Position numbers and translations under genes: made by a program. Positions 35,156 to 44,955 of a stretch of 64,000 nucleotides of DNA are shown piece after piece. Every line of letters begins with the position of its first letter. The first letter of the stretch is position 1. Under the pieces are notes generated by a model. The model was not told the origin of the DNA, searched no databases, and was given only the letters and a program-made list of their open reading frames with translations. Source of the DNA: Pseudomonas sp. (GTDB lineage Bacteria > Pseudomonadota > Gammaproteobacteria > Pseudomonadales > Pseudomonadaceae); contig JAUSOF010000067.1 in NCBI GenBank assembly GCA_030656145.1, forward strand, positions 186,001-250,000, given 5' to 3'.

Positions 35156-36373
35156 ATGCAGACGAATTTAACCGAACAGGCCAAGCGTCTGCCGCGCGGC
35201 GAAGAAGCCGAAAGCATCCTGCGCAGCTGTGTGCATTGCGGGTTCTGCAATGCCACCTGCCCGACCTACCAGTTGCTTGGCGACGAGCTGGATGGCCCGC
35301 GTGGGCGCATCTACCTGATCAAGCAGGTGCTGGAGGGCAATGCAGTCACCGCCAAGACCCAGCTGCACCTGGACCGCTGCCTGACTTGCCGCAACTGCGA
35401 AACCACCTGCCCGTCCGGGGTCGACTACCACAACCTGCTGGATATCGGTCGTGCGGTGGTCGACCAGGCGGTGCCGCGTCCGCTGGGCCAGCGCCTGCTG
35501 CGCGAAAGCCTGCGCGCCCTGGTGCCGCGTCCGACCCTGTTCAAGGCCCTGATTCAGGCCGGTGAAGCGTTCCGGCCGCTGCTGCCGGCGGTGCTCAAGG
35601 CCAAGCTGCCCAGGCAGATTCACCCGGCCAAGCCGCGTCCGCCGGTGCAGCACGGCCGTCGGGTGCTGATCCTCGAAGGCTGCGTGCAGGCGGGCCTGTC
35701 GCCCAACACCAACGCCGCCACCGCGCGGGTGCTCGATCGCCTCGGTATCAGCATCACCAATGTGCGTGAAGCCGGTTGTTGCGGCGCCGTGGATTACCAC
35801 CTGAATGCCCAGGAACAGGGCCTGCAACGCGCCCGGCGCAATATCGATGCCTGGTGGCCGGCGATCGAGTTGGGCGCCGAAGCCATCGTGCAGACCGCCA
35901 GCGGTTGCGGCGCCTTCGTCAAGGATTACGGCCACCTGCTCGAACAGGATCCGGCCTACGCGGCGAAAGCCAAACGGGTCAGCGAACTGGCCAAGGACCT
36001 GGTCGAGGTGCTGCGCGGCGAGCCCCTGGAAGGCCTTGGGGTGCACAGCGAGCAGCGTCTGGCGTTCCATTGCCCCTGCACCCTGCAGCATGCGCAGAAG
36101 CTTGGCGGCGCTGTCGAAAGCGTACTCGGACGCCTGGGCTTCGAGCTCACCGCGGTGGCCGACGGGCACCTGTGTTGCGGTTCGGCCGGCACCTACTCGA
36201 TCACTCAGCCGCAGCTGTCCAGGCAGTTGCGCGACAACAAGATGGACGCCCTGGAAAGCGGCAAGCCGCAGGTAATTGTCACCGCCAATATCGGCTGCCA
36301 GACCCACCTCGATGGCGCCGGTCGCACCCCGGTACGGCACTGGATCGAAGTGGTCGAGGACGCCATGGGCTGA
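35156..36373 (+). CDS. glcF: glycolate oxidase iron-sulfur subunit GlcF
   Basis: This is the electron-transfer subunit, 405 residues. Two [4Fe-4S] motifs lie near the N-terminus, CVHCGFCNATCP (near residue 22) and CLTCRNCETTCP (near 77), followed by two CCG domains (REAGCCGAVDYH and LCCGSAGTYS). It passes electrons from GlcDE to the quinone pool. It begins immediately after the glcE stop (TAGATG). Confidence 0.95.
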   Translation: MQTNLTEQAKRLPRGEEAESILRSCVHCGFCNATCPTYQLLGDELDGPRGRIYLIKQVLEGNAVTAKTQLHLDRCLTCRNCETTCPSGVDYHNLLDIGRAVVDQAVPRPLGQRLLRESLRALVPRPTLFKALIQAGEAFRPLLPAVLKAKLPRQIHPAKPRPPVQHGRRVLILEGCVQAGLSPNTNAATARVLDRLGISITNVREAGCCGAVDYHLNAQEQGLQRARRNIDAWWPAIELGAEAIVQTASGCGAFVKDYGHLLEQDPAYAAKAKRVSELAKDLVEVLRGEPLEGLGVHSEQRLAFHCPCTLQHAQKLGGAVESVLGRLGFELTAVADGHLCCGSAGTYSITQPQLSRQLRDNKMDALESGKPQVIVTANIGCQTHLDGAGRTPVRHWIEVVEDAMG

Positions 36374-36428
36374 GCGTCACGGGCCACGAATTCGCGCACT
36401 ACGCGCCCAACAATCATGAGGAAAGAAC

Positions 36429-36830
36429 ATGCAAAGCAAAGCCGTACTGGGTCAAACCGACGTCACCCGCATCCTTGCCGCCGCGCGCGCCGAGGCGCAG
36501 CAGCACAACTGGGCCGTGAGCATTGCCGTGGTCGATGACGGGGGTCACCCGCTGGCCCTCGAACGCCTCGACGGTTGCGCAGCGATTGGCGCCTACATCG
36601 CCAGCGAAAAGGCGCGCAGTGCGGCGCTCGGCCGGCGCGAGACCAAGGGTTATGAAGACATGGTCAACGGCGGGCGCAGCGCCTTCCTCTCCGCACCGTT
36701 GCTGACCTCCCTCGAAGGCGGTGTGCCGCTGATCGTCGATGGCCAGGTGATTGGTGCGGTCGGTGTGTCCGGGGTCAAGGCCGATCAGGACGCCCAGGTC
36801 GCCAAGGCCGGTGTTGCCGTCCTGGTCTGA
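36429..36830 (+). CDS. glcG: heme-binding family protein GlcG
   Basis: This is a small soluble protein of 133 residues in the GlcG/HbpS family (SIAVVDDGGHPLALERLDG, KARSAALGRRETK, VIGAVGVSGVKADQDAQVA). It always accompanies glcDEF, but its role in glycolate use is unclear. The ribosome site GAGGAAAGAAC is good and the gene lies 55 bp after glcF. Confidence 0.88.
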   Translation: MQSKAVLGQTDVTRILAAARAEAQQHNWAVSIAVVDDGGHPLALERLDGCAAIGAYIASEKARSAALGRRETKGYEDMVNGGRSAFLSAPLLTSLEGGVPLIVDGQVIGAVGVSGVKADQDAQVAKAGVAVLV

Positions 36831-36942
36831 ACGCAATTAGTGCGGCGGTTGCCCGGCAGCCGTCAGCGCAAAGCATCGAATCCGCCCTGATTCCCGCCGC
36901 TATTGCCGCGGGACAGGCGAAAACCGAATTGGAGAATCAAAT

Positions 36943-39120
36943 ATGACCGATCGCGTGAACATCCAGCGCCTGCAAGTGGCTGCCAACCTGCAACGTTTCG
37001 TCGATGAAGAAGTGCTGCCGGGTACTGGGCTGGCGCGCGAGGCGTTCTGGGCGGGTTTCGATGCCCTGGTGCATGAGCTGGCACCGCACAACCGGGCGCT
37101 GCTGGCCGAGCGCGATCGCTTGCAACGCGAACTGGATACCTGGCACCGCGCCCACCCGGGGCCGGTGACGGATATGCCGGCCTACCGCGCCTTCCTTACC
37201 GGCATCGGCTACCTGCTGGCGCCGCCGGCCAGCGTGCAGGCCAGCACCGCCCAGGTTGACAGTGAAATCAGCAGCCAGGCCGGCCCGCAGCTGGTGGTGC
37301 CGGTGATGAACGCGCGCTACGCGCTGAACGCCGCCAACGCCCGTTGGGGTTCGTTGTATGACGCGCTCTACGGTACCGACGCGATCAGCGAGGAGGGTGG
37401 GGCGCACAAAGGCCCCGGCTACAACCAGGTGCGCGGGGCCAAGGTGATTGCCTTCGCCCGGGCCTTCCTCGATCAGGCGGCGCCTCTGGCCAGTGGTTCG
37501 CATGCCGATGCCGTCAGCTACCAGGTGGTCGCCGGCCAGCTGCAGGTCGGTCTGGCCAATGGCACGCACAGCGGCCTGGGCCAGCCGGAAAAATTCCTCG
37601 GTCACCAGGGCGAGGCGGCGCAGCCCAGCGCTATCCTGCTGAAGAACCACGGCCTGCACGTGGAAATCCAGATCGACCCGAACAGCCTGATCGGCCAGAC
37701 CGATGCCGCCGGGGTCAAGGACCTGCTGCTGGAAGCGGCGCTGTCGACCATCCTTGACTTGGAGGACTCGGTCGCCGCAGTGGATGCCGACGACAAGGTG
37801 CTGATCTACCGCAACTGGCTGGGCCTGATGAAGGGCGACCTCAGCGAGGAGCTGGAAAAGGGCGGCAAACGCATCACCCGCCGCCTCAATCCGGACCGCC
37901 AGTACAGTGGCGCTGACGGCAGCAACCTGACCCTGCATGGCCGTTCGTTGTTGTTCGTGCGCAACGTCGGCCATCTGATGAGCAACCCGGCGATTCTCGA
38001 CGGTGAAGGCCGCGAGATCCCTGAAGGGATTCTCGATGGGGTGATAACCAGCCTGATCGCCCTGCATGACCTCAAGCGTCAGGGCAACTCGCGCAGTGGC
38101 AGCGTGTATATCGTCAAACCGAAGATGCACGGCCCGCTTGAAGTGGCCTTCGCCGACCAATTGTTCGGCCGTATCGAAGACCTCCTCGGGTTGCCACGCA
38201 ACACCCTGAAGATGGGCATCATGGACGAGGAGCGGCGTACCAGCGTCAACCTCGGGGCCTGCATCGCCGCCGCCAGCGCGCGGGTGGCCTTCATCAATAC
38301 CGGCTTCCTCGACCGCACCGGCGACGAGATGCACACGGCCATGGAGGCCGGGCCGATGTTGCGCAAGGGCGACATGAAGAGCACCCAGTGGATTCAGGCC
38401 TACGAGCGCAACAACGTGCTGGTCGGTCTCAGCTGCGGCCTGCGCGGCCGGGCGCAGATCGGCAAAGGCATGTGGGCCATGCCGGACCTGATGGCCGACA
38501 TGCTCGAACAGAAAATCGCCCACCCCAAGGCCGGTGCCAACACCGCCTGGGTGCCATCGCCGACCGCCGCCGTGCTGCATGCCTTGCACTATCACCAGGT
38601 GGATGTGCAGGCGGTGCAGCGCGAGCTGGAAAACATCGATTTCAATGCCGAGCGCGACCGCCTGCTCAACGACCTGCTGACGGTGCCGGTGGCAGCCGAA
38701 CGCAACTGGAGCGAGGCAGATATCCAGCAGGAACTGGACAACAACTGCCAGGGCATCCTCGGTTACGTGGTGCGCTGGGTCGAGCAGGGCGTCGGTTGCT
38801 CCAAGGTGCCGGACATTCACAACGTCGGCCTGATGGAAGACCGCGCCACCTTGCGCATCTCCAGCCAGCACATTGCCAACTGGCTGCACCACGGCGTGGT
38901 CGAGCGGGCGCAGGTTGAAGAAACCCTGCAGCGCATGGCCAGGGTGGTCGATGCGCAGAATGCCGGTGATCCGCTGTACCGGCCAATGGCGGCCAACTAT
39001 GCCGGCTCGGCAGCGTTCCAGGCCGCCAGCGATCTGGTGTTCAAGGGGCGCGAACAGCCCAGCGGTTATACCGAGCCGCTGCTGCACGCCTGGCGCCTAC
39101 GCTTCAAGCAGGAGGCGTAA
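36943..39120 (+). CDS. glcB: malate synthase G GlcB
   Basis: This enzyme condenses glyoxylate with acetyl-CoA to form malate, 725 residues, the usual G-form length. Active-site regions are visible: [17 protein letters not shown] (Mg ligands near residue 275), [14 protein letters not shown] (Arg near 340), [14 protein letters not shown] (near 430) and [14 protein letters not shown]. The start MTDRVNIQ has GGAGAATC upstream. It consumes the glyoxylate made by GlcDEF. A terminator follows. Confidence 0.97.
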   Translation: MTDRVNIQRLQVAANLQRFVDEEVLPGTGLAREAFWAGFDALVHELAPHNRALLAERDRLQRELDTWHRAHPGPVTDMPAYRAFLTGIGYLLAPPASVQASTAQVDSEISSQAGPQLVVPVMNARYALNAANARWGSLYDALYGTDAISEEGGAHKGPGYNQVRGAKVIAFARAFLDQAAPLASGSHADAVSYQVVAGQLQVGLANGTHSGLGQPEKFLGHQGEAAQPSAILLKNHGLHVEIQIDPNSLIGQTDAAGVKDLLLEAALSTILDLEDSVAAVDADDKVLIYRNWLGLMKGDLSEELEKGGKRITRRLNPDRQYSGADGSNLTLHGRSLLFVRNVGHLMSNPAILDGEGREIPEGILDGVITSLIALHDLKRQGNSRSGSVYIVKPKMHGPLEVAFADQLFGRIEDLLGLPRNTLKMGIMDEERRTSVNLGACIAAASARVAFINTGFLDRTGDEMHTAMEAGPMLRKGDMKSTQWIQAYERNNVLVGLSCGLRGRAQIGKGMWAMPDLMADMLEQKIAHPKAGANTAWVPSPTAAVLHALHYHQVDVQAVQRELENIDFNAERDRLLNDLLTVPVAAERNWSEADIQQELDNNCQGILGYVVRWVEQGVGCSKVPDIHNVGLMEDRATLRISSQHIANWLHHGVVERAQVEETLQRMARVVDAQNAGDPLYRPMAANYAGSAAFQAASDLVFKGREQPSGYTEPLLHAWRLRFKQEA

Positions 39121-39141
39121 CGCCCTCGACGAACTATATTC

Positions 39142-39172
39142 AGCCCCGTACGCATAAGCGTGCGGGGCTTTT
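39142..39172 (+). terminator. intrinsic terminator after glcB
   Basis: GCCCCGTACGC and GCGTGCGGGGC form an 11-bp stem with one G-T pair and loop ATAA, followed by TTTT. It ends or reduces transcription from glcDEFGB before the permease gene. Confidence 0.8.
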
Positions 39173-39281
39173 GAGCATGAATGCCGCAGGCGCGGTGTTC
39201 GCGGGCCTGACAGGTTCCGATGCGTAATACCGGGTGATCCCGGGCAACAGTGGTTCACAACAATTAAAAAGGACCTAACCC

Positions 39282-40979
39282 ATGAATCAAACGCTACTGT
39301 CCATCCTTGCCTTCGTGCCTCTGGTGCTGGCGGGTGTGTTGCTGATCGGCTTTCGCTGGCCAGCCAAATACGCCATGCCGGTGATCTTTCTGCTCACGGC
39401 GATCATCGGCCTGACCGCCTGGGACATGTCCTTCACCCGGATCGTGGCTTCCAGCTTGCAGGGGCTGATCCTCACTGCGGCGATCCTCTGGATCATCTTC
39501 GGGGCGATCCTGCTGCTCAATACCCTCAAACATTCAGGTGGTATCAGCGCGATTCGCCGCGGCTTTGCCAATATCACCCCGGATCGGCGGGTGCAGGCCT
39601 TGATCGTTGCCTGGCTGTTCGGCTGCTTTATCGAAGGCGCCTCCGGCTTCGGCACGCCGGCAGCGGTGGCTGCGCCGCTGCTGGTCGCGTTGGGCTTCCC
39701 GGCCCTGGCGGCAGTCGTGCTGGGGATGATGGTGCAGTCCACGCCGGTGTCCTTTGGCGCGGTCGGTACGCCGATTCTGGTGGGTGTGGCCGGTGGCCTG
39801 GACAAGGTCGGCATGAGTGAGCAGTTGCTGGCCCTGAACAGTAACTGGGAGGTGTTCTTCCACCTGATCTATTCGCGGGTAGCGATCATGCATGGCCTGA
39901 TCGGCCTGCTGATGCCGTTGATCATGGTGATGATCATGACCCGCTTCTTCGGCAAGAATAAGTCGTGGAAAGAGGGCCTGGCGGTGGCGCCATTCGCCAT
40001 CTTCACTGCGATTTGCTTCTCGGTACCGTACATGGCCGCCGGGGTCTTCCTCGGTCCGGAATTCCCGTCGATGATCGGTGCGATGGTCGGCCTGGCCATC
40101 GTCGTGCCGGCTGCCAAGGCTGGCTTCCTGCTGCCGAAGCAGACCTGGGACTTCGCCGAAGCAAAAGACTGGCCGTCCGAGTGGATGGGCACGATCGAGA
40201 TGAAGATCGAGGACATTGCGGGTAAGTCCCCGGTGTCCGTAGCCATGGCCTGGGCCCCTTATCTGCTGTTGGCGATCTTCCTGGTGGCCTCGCGGATTTT
40301 CCCCGAGCTCAAGGCGGCGCTGATCGCGGTCAGCTTTGGCTGGACCGACATCCTCGGCGAAACCGGCGTTTCCGGTGCTCTGCAGCCGCTTTACCTGCCG
40401 GGCGGTATCCTGTGCATGGTGGTGATCGTGACCTGCTTCCTGCACCGCATGCGCTTCAGTGAAGTAAAGGCCGCAGTCAGTGAGTCGAGCCGCACGCTGC
40501 TGGGTGCCGGTTTCGTGTTGATCTTCACCATTCCGATGGTGCGTATCCTGATCAACTCCGGGGTCAACGGTTCCGACCTGGTGTCGATGCCGGTGGCCAT
40601 GGCGCAACTGGTGGCTGACAGCGTCGGCGGCGTGTATCCGTTCTTCTCCCCGGCGGTGGGCGCACTGGGCGCCTTTATCGCCGGCTCCAACACCGTGTCC
40701 AACCTGATGCTCTCGCAATTCCAGTTCAATACCGCCGGCCTGCTCGGCGTGTCCGGGGCGATGATGGTGGCGGCGCAGTCGGTCGGTGCGGCAGCGGGCA
40801 ACATGATTGCGATCCACAACGTGGTGGCGGCGTCTGCGACCGTGGGCCTGCTCGGGCGCGAAGGCATCACCATGCGCAAGACCATGCTGCCAACGCTGTA
40901 CTACCTCCTGGCAGCCGGCAGCCTGACCATGATCGCCATGTATGGCATGGCCATCACTGATCCACTGATGGTGGGTTAG
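39282..40979 (+). CDS. glcA: glycolate/L-lactate permease GlcA (LldP family)
   Basis: This is a polytopic membrane protein of 565 residues in the lactate permease family with 12 or more helices. Family segments are present: [32 protein letters not shown] and [19 protein letters not shown]. It imports glycolate, D- and L-lactate; the glc context favours glycolate. The ATG has AAAAAGGACC upstream. It is separated from glcB by a terminator, so it may have its own promoter in 39173-39281, though no clear one is seen. Confidence 0.9.
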   Translation: MNQTLLSILAFVPLVLAGVLLIGFRWPAKYAMPVIFLLTAIIGLTAWDMSFTRIVASSLQGLILTAAILWIIFGAILLLNTLKHSGGISAIRRGFANITPDRRVQALIVAWLFGCFIEGASGFGTPAAVAAPLLVALGFPALAAVVLGMMVQSTPVSFGAVGTPILVGVAGGLDKVGMSEQLLALNSNWEVFFHLIYSRVAIMHGLIGLLMPLIMVMIMTRFFGKNKSWKEGLAVAPFAIFTAICFSVPYMAAGVFLGPEFPSMIGAMVGLAIVVPAAKAGFLLPKQTWDFAEAKDWPSEWMGTIEMKIEDIAGKSPVSVAMAWAPYLLLAIFLVASRIFPELKAALIAVSFGWTDILGETGVSGALQPLYLPGGILCMVVIVTCFLHRMRFSEVKAAVSESSRTLLGAGFVLIFTIPMVRILINSGVNGSDLVSMPVAMAQLVADSVGGVYPFFSPAVGALGAFIAGSNTVSNLMLSQFQFNTAGLLGVSGAMMVAAQSVGAAAGNMIAIHNVVAASATVGLLGREGITMRKTMLPTLYYLLAAGSLTMIAMYGMAITDPLMVG

Positions 40980-41153
40980 GGGCGGCGGCAAAACGTACCG
41001 GTCTTGGTTCGTTAGGTTTTGCCAAGGTCATTACCTGACCAGGCGGTAAGCACTCCGTCGGCGTTGTGCAATTGCCCGGCCGGCGGCTTGGCGCTCCGGT
41101 GGATTTCCGGTAGCGTGCTTGTATGCACTACCCGAGAGGCACCTGAGGACGTT

Positions 41154-41321
41154 ATGAAAAAGTGGCAATGTGTGGTCTGTGGATTGATTTACGACGAAAG
41201 CCAGGGCTGGCCCGACGAAGGCATCACCGCAGGTACGCTGTGGCAGGATGTGCCGCCAGACTGGCTATGCCCGGACTGCGGTGTGGGCAAGCTGGATTTC
41301 GAGATGATTGAAATCGGCTGA
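41154..41321 (+). CDS. rubA1: rubredoxin 1
   Basis: This is a small iron protein of 55 residues that carries one electron in alkane or other oxidation pathways. Two CxxC motifs bind a single Fe: CVVCGLIYDES (near residue 6) and CPDCGVGK (near 39). The GAGGAC ribosome site sits seven bases before the ATG. It is the first of two rubredoxins; the 41154 start gives the standard length, and a longer upstream frame has no family match. Confidence 0.95.
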   Translation: MKKWQCVVCGLIYDESQGWPDEGITAGTLWQDVPPDWLCPDCGVGKLDFEMIEIG

Positions 41322-41339
41322 TTACCAGCAAGAACAAAC

Positions 41340-41365
41340 GGCGACCTCAGGGTCGCCTTTTTATT
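41340..41365 (+). terminator. intrinsic terminator between the rubredoxin genes
   Basis: GGCGACC and GGTCGCC with loop TCAG are followed by TTTTTATTT. It separates rubA1 and rubA2 into two transcripts or sets their ratio. Confidence 0.85.
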
Positions 41366-41522
41366 TGCTGATGTAGCAGTGGCATGTCTCGTTGGGCAGC
41401 CGGTCAATAGCCTTCTATGTGTGCTGCTGCCGTTAGGTGTCGATGGTAAGGCTGAGCTTGGTTTGGCGCAGGGCCGGCAGTTGCGTTAGGGTCTGATCAG
41501 GGTTTGTCGAGCAGAGGTGGTT

Positions 41523-41690
41523 ATGCGCAAGTGGCAATGTATCGTCTGTGGCTTTATCTACGATGAAGCCGCAGGTCTGCCCGAAGAGGGTATTGCTCCG
41601 GGTACGCTCTGGGATGACATCCCCGCGGACTGGCTATGTCCGGACTGCGGCACCGGCAAGCAGGATTTCGAGATGATCGAAATCAGCTGA
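41523..41690 (+). CDS. rubA2: rubredoxin 2
   Basis: This is the second rubredoxin, 55 residues, about three quarters identical to the first by eye. It keeps both iron motifs, [11 protein letters not shown] and [12 protein letters not shown] lies six bases before ATG 41523. It is close to the reductase gene and is the likely direct partner of it. Confidence 0.95.
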   Translation: MRKWQCIVCGFIYDEAAGLPEEGIAPGTLWDDIPADWLCPDCGTGKQDFEMIEIS

Positions 41691-41769
41691 TCCAGCAGAT
41701 GTTCTGAATAAACCTTGCAGTGGTCACCGCCTCAGGCTGCCCTCTGTTTTGCCGATCGAGGAAGTGAAG

Positions 41770-42942
41770 ATGAGTGCAGTTGAGTCGACGCCCGTGGTTA
41801 CACCCGTGGTGATAGTCGGGACCGGTCTGGCCGGCTACAACCTGGCCCGGGAGTTGCGCAAGCTGGACAGTGAAACCCCGGTGCTGCTGATCAGCGCCGA
41901 TGACGGGCGCTCCTACTCTAAGCCGATGTTGTCCACCGGTTTCGGCAAGCACAAGGACGCCGACGGCTTGAGCATGGCCGAACCCGGCGCCATGGCCGAA
42001 CAGCTCAAGGCCGAGATCTATACCCATACGCGCATCACCGGCATCGATCCTGGGCAGCGGCGTCTGTGGATCGGCGCAGAGTCGCTGGTGTATCGCGACC
42101 TGGTGCTGGCCTGTGGCGCCGAGCCGATCCGGGTGCCGGTCGAGGGGGACGCCGGGGACAGGATCCTGTCGATCAACGACTTGGAGGACTACGCGCGCTT
42201 TCGTGCTGCTGCGGCCGGAAAGCAGCGTGTGTTGCTGCTCGGTGCCGGCCTGATCGGCTGCGAGTTCGCCAACGACCTCAGTCTCGGCGGTTACCAGGTC
42301 GAGCTGGTGGCGCCCTGCGAGCAGGTGATGCCCGGCTTGCTGCATCCGGCGGCAGCAGCAGCGGTGCAGGCGGGGCTGGAAAGTCTCGGTGCGCGCTTGC
42401 ACCTCGGTCCCGTGTTGGCCAGCCTCAACCATGCCGCAGAGGGACTGCAGGCGCACCTGTCGGACGGCACGTTGATCGCTTGCGATCTGGTGCTCTCCGC
42501 GGTTGGGTTGCGTCCACGCACCGAGTTAGCTGCAGCAGCAGGGTTGACAGTCAACCGCGGGGTGGTGGTCGACCGTGAACTGCGCAGCTCCCACCCCAAC
42601 ATCTATGCGCTGGGCGATTGCGCCGAGGTCGACGGCCTCAATCTGCAGTACGTGATGCCGCTGATGCACTGCGCCCGCGCGCTGGCCCAGACCCTGGCGG
42701 GCAAACCGACAGCGGTCAGTTACGGCCCCATGCCGGTCACGGTGAAGACCCCGGTATGCCCGTTGGTGGTGTCACCGCCGCCGCGTGGCCTGCAGGGCGA
42801 GTGGACGGTCGAGGGTAGCGGCAGCGATATCAAGGCACTGTGCCGTGATGCCGCCGGCAGCCTGCTTGGTTATGCCTTGACCGGCACCGCGGTGCAGGAA
42901 AAGCTCGCGTTGAATAAGCAGTTGCCAGCGCTGCTGGCGTGA
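41770..42942 (+). CDS. rubB: rubredoxin-NAD(+) reductase
   Basis: This FAD- and NADH-dependent enzyme reduces rubredoxin, 390 residues. Two Rossmann glycine motifs are visible: [17 protein letters not shown] (near residue 14, FAD) and [16 protein letters not shown] (near 155, NAD), and the FAD-contacting GDCAEVDG lies near 280. The ATG at 41770 has GAGGAAGTGAAG upstream; the TTG seven codons earlier is unlikely. It completes the rubredoxin electron-transfer module. Confidence 0.94.
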   Translation: MSAVESTPVVTPVVIVGTGLAGYNLARELRKLDSETPVLLISADDGRSYSKPMLSTGFGKHKDADGLSMAEPGAMAEQLKAEIYTHTRITGIDPGQRRLWIGAESLVYRDLVLACGAEPIRVPVEGDAGDRILSINDLEDYARFRAAAAGKQRVLLLGAGLIGCEFANDLSLGGYQVELVAPCEQVMPGLLHPAAAAAVQAGLESLGARLHLGPVLASLNHAAEGLQAHLSDGTLIACDLVLSAVGLRPRTELAAAAGLTVNRGVVVDRELRSSHPNIYALGDCAEVDGLNLQYVMPLMHCARALAQTLAGKPTAVSYGPMPVTVKTPVCPLVVSPPPRGLQGEWTVEGSGSDIKALCRDAAGSLLGYALTGTAVQEKLALNKQLPALLA

Positions 42943-42972
42943 ATGACGGTTGTTGTGTCGGATACGCCCTGA

Positions 42973-43000
42973 TCTTGCCTGTTCAAACTGTCAGGCAAGA
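42973..43000. repeat. 9-bp hairpin after rubB
   Basis: TCTTGCCTG and CAGGCAAGA pair perfectly across a 10-base loop. No U-run follows. It is the only visible structure in the 188 bp between rubB and the HU-like gene. Confidence 0.45.
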
Positions 43001-43130
43001 CTGGCGCAGGTCTGTATCACATGCCATTCTGCCTTTGGTCTGCCGCAGCGCAGAGCTGTTGCGGCGCCTTGGGCGCTGTTCAGGATGAGCAGCACGGACA
43101 CAACAACAATAAACCGTCAAAGGGGCACTT

Positions 43131-43403
43131 ATGCGTAAACCGGAACTCGCCGCCGCCATCGCCGAAAAGGCGGATCTGAGTAAAGATCAGGCTAATCGTG
43201 TACTCAATACCGTACTGGAAGAAATCACCGGTGCACTGAACCGCAAGGACAGTGTGACCCTGGTGGGCTTCGGTACTTTCGTGCAGCGCCACCGCGGTGC
43301 TCGCACCGGAAAAAATCCGCAAACCGGCCAGCCGGTGACAATCAAGGCCAGTAACACCGTGGCCTTCAAACCGGGGAAGTCCCTGAAAGACGCGGTCAAC
43401 TGA
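43131..43403 (+). CDS. HU-family DNA-binding protein
   Basis: This is a nucleoid protein of 90 residues with the whole HU/IHF fold: helical dimer part (1-45), GFGTFVQRHRGARTGKNPQTG strand and arm with the Pro at the arm tip, and the KPGKSLKDAV end. It binds and bends DNA without strict sequence preference. It is an HU-type paralogue rather than IHF, judged by sequence; the exact subtype cannot be fixed here. A 9-bp hairpin follows. Confidence 0.93.
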   Translation: MRKPELAAAIAEKADLSKDQANRVLNTVLEEITGALNRKDSVTLVGFGTFVQRHRGARTGKNPQTGQPVTIKASNTVAFKPGKSLKDAVN

Positions 43404-43413
43404 GCCTCGCCAT

Positions 43414-43440
43414 CCCGGAGCCGACTGGCTCCGGGTTCTC
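43414..43440 (+). terminator. hairpin after the HU-like gene
   Basis: CCCGGAGCC and GGCTCCGGG form a perfect 9-bp stem with loop GACT, followed by TTCTC. It is a probable transcription terminator, although the T-tract is weak. Confidence 0.65.
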
Positions 43441-43585
43441 CACTCGAGACGTTATCGAGCCTGTCAAAGCAAGCGGATTGCTGTTGAGTGCCTGCCTCTT
43501 GCGGGCCAGTACTGTTGGGCTGTAGTCCCGCGAAAAAAACACTACAATGCGCCGCCTGTTATCTTCCCCCATTGAGGCCGTGCGC

Positions 43586-43978
43586 ATGAAATTCCGTTTT
43601 CTCCTGTGGATGTTAGGCCGCCTGATGGCCAAGGCCAGCCGCAGCAACCCGGCTTTCCAGCAGCAATTGGTCGACCGTGACATGGTATTCCAGCTGCACA
43701 CCCTGGACGGCAAAGTGGCCCGCCACTTCATCGTCAAGGATCAGCGCATCAGCAGCAAGCGCGGCCCGGCCAGCCAGCCAGCCTTCGCCCTGGGCTTCAA
43801 AGATGCCGCCTACGGCTTTGCCACCATGAGCGCGAAGAATAAGCAGCTGGCCTTTATGCAGGGTATCCAGAACAAGGATATCCAGATCCAGGGCAACCCG
43901 GCGCTGGTGATCTGGTTCCAGGGCCTGACCAAATACCTGATGCCGAAGAAGAAAACCAGCGAGAAAAAAGCCGCCTGA
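43586..43978 (+). CDS. SCP-2 sterol-transfer-like small protein
   Basis: This is a 130-residue basic protein. It begins with a hydrophobic amphipathic stretch (MKFRFLLWMLGRLM) and contains FQLHTLDGKVARHFIVKDQ and KDIQIQGNPALVIWFQGL, a pattern resembling the SCP-2/UbiT lipid-binding fold, ending in a Lys-rich tail. The assignment is tentative. The ATG at 43586 matches the conserved start of Pseudomonas relatives; an earlier ATG is unlikely. It is conserved next to the HU-like gene. Confidence 0.6.
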   Translation: MKFRFLLWMLGRLMAKASRSNPAFQQQLVDRDMVFQLHTLDGKVARHFIVKDQRISSKRGPASQPAFALGFKDAAYGFATMSAKNKQLAFMQGIQNKDIQIQGNPALVIWFQGLTKYLMPKKKTSEKKAA

Positions 43979-44059
43979 TACCCCTCGCCAGCCTGCGCTG
44001 CTGGCCGGGGCGGGTTGCATTCGTTAGGCTGGGTCGCACGTCTCCGTGGATGCCCGCTT

Positions 44060-44812
44060 ATGCGCTTGTCGATGTTTGTTTTGTTGCTTATCAGCCATCT
44101 GACACACGCCGGCCCGGCCAAGGTCGAAGCCTTTGTCCCGGTGTTTGAACTGGCGGGCATTCGCCTGCTCTGTGAGCAGAGCGCGCCGCTGCTGACGCGT
44201 GGCTTGAGTGAGCAGCAGCAGGCGCAACTGGGCGCCGCCTTCGCCGCCGATGAGCTATGCCTGGACCTCGCCAGGCAGCTCGCTGGCACCTTCGACCAGG
44301 CCCAGCTGCAGCAGATCCAGGGCGTGCTCGGCGGCCCTGTGGCACAGCGCTTCAGCGAGGCGGAACGCTCGGTCGGTGAAGACGGTGGCGAGGCACTGGC
44401 CAGCTACCGCGCACAACTTGCCCGACGTTCACCACGCGCAGATCGACTGGCGCTGGTGCGGCGCCTCGATGAGGCGGCGCACACCAGCACATTGGCCGGC
44501 CTGCTGCGTTACGAAGTGGGCAAGACCCAGGCGCTGTTGGCCCTCATGGCGCGTGGCGAAAGCCTTGACGAGCAGGCCTTGAGCCGCCAAACCGCGAGCC
44601 AGGCCGCCGCCCTGCACACGTCGAGTGCCGAGGCGGTGGCGTCGTTCATGCTCTATGCCTATCGGCAGATGCCCAGCGCGCAACTGGCCGAATACGCCGC
44701 GCTCTATGAGCAGCCGATGCTCAAGCTGTTGCTGGAACGCTGCGTGCAGGTGTTGCCGCAGCTGTTCGCCGAACGCCGGGAAATGCTCAGGAAGGCGCCA
44801 GCCAAGCAATAG
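44060..44812 (+). CDS. predicted exported helical protein of unknown function
   Basis: I do not recognise a family with confidence. The 250-residue protein starts with a signal peptide (MRLSMFVLLLISHLTHA) and is then almost wholly alpha-helical, with a tail (FMLYAYRQMPSAQLAEYAALYEQPMLK) reminiscent of DUF2059-type proteins. GTGGA lies before ATG 44060. It is convergent with the HDOD gene downstream. Confidence 0.65.
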   Translation: MRLSMFVLLLISHLTHAGPAKVEAFVPVFELAGIRLLCEQSAPLLTRGLSEQQQAQLGAAFAADELCLDLARQLAGTFDQAQLQQIQGVLGGPVAQRFSEAERSVGEDGGEALASYRAQLARRSPRADRLALVRRLDEAAHTSTLAGLLRYEVGKTQALLALMARGESLDEQALSRQTASQAAALHTSSAEAVASFMLYAYRQMPSAQLAEYAALYEQPMLKLLLERCVQVLPQLFAERREMLRKAPAKQ

Positions 44813-44874
44813 GGTGCGCCGCGTAAGCCACCGTTATGATCGTGCCCACGCGCCCTATGCGGCTGTTGACTGGC

Positions 44875-44906
44875 GATGGGTATCGCTGCGCTCAACCGCA
44901 TCCTAC
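44875..44906 (-). repeat. dispersed intergenic repeat, copy 5
   Basis: On the minus strand it reads GTAGGATGCGGTTGAGCGC and ends GATACCCATC. It differs from the 16840 copy at one base over 31. It lies between two convergent genes. Confidence 0.75.
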
Positions 44907-44955
44907 ACAAGCCCTACACACGCGGCCGTAACCCGGGGGAGCGACTTCAGTGCGG

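Noticed and set aside
36937..39087. Open frame of 716 codons antisense to glcB
   Set aside because: Explained by third-position GC bias of glcB; the product is His/Gln/Val-rich low-similarity sequence typical of a shadow frame.
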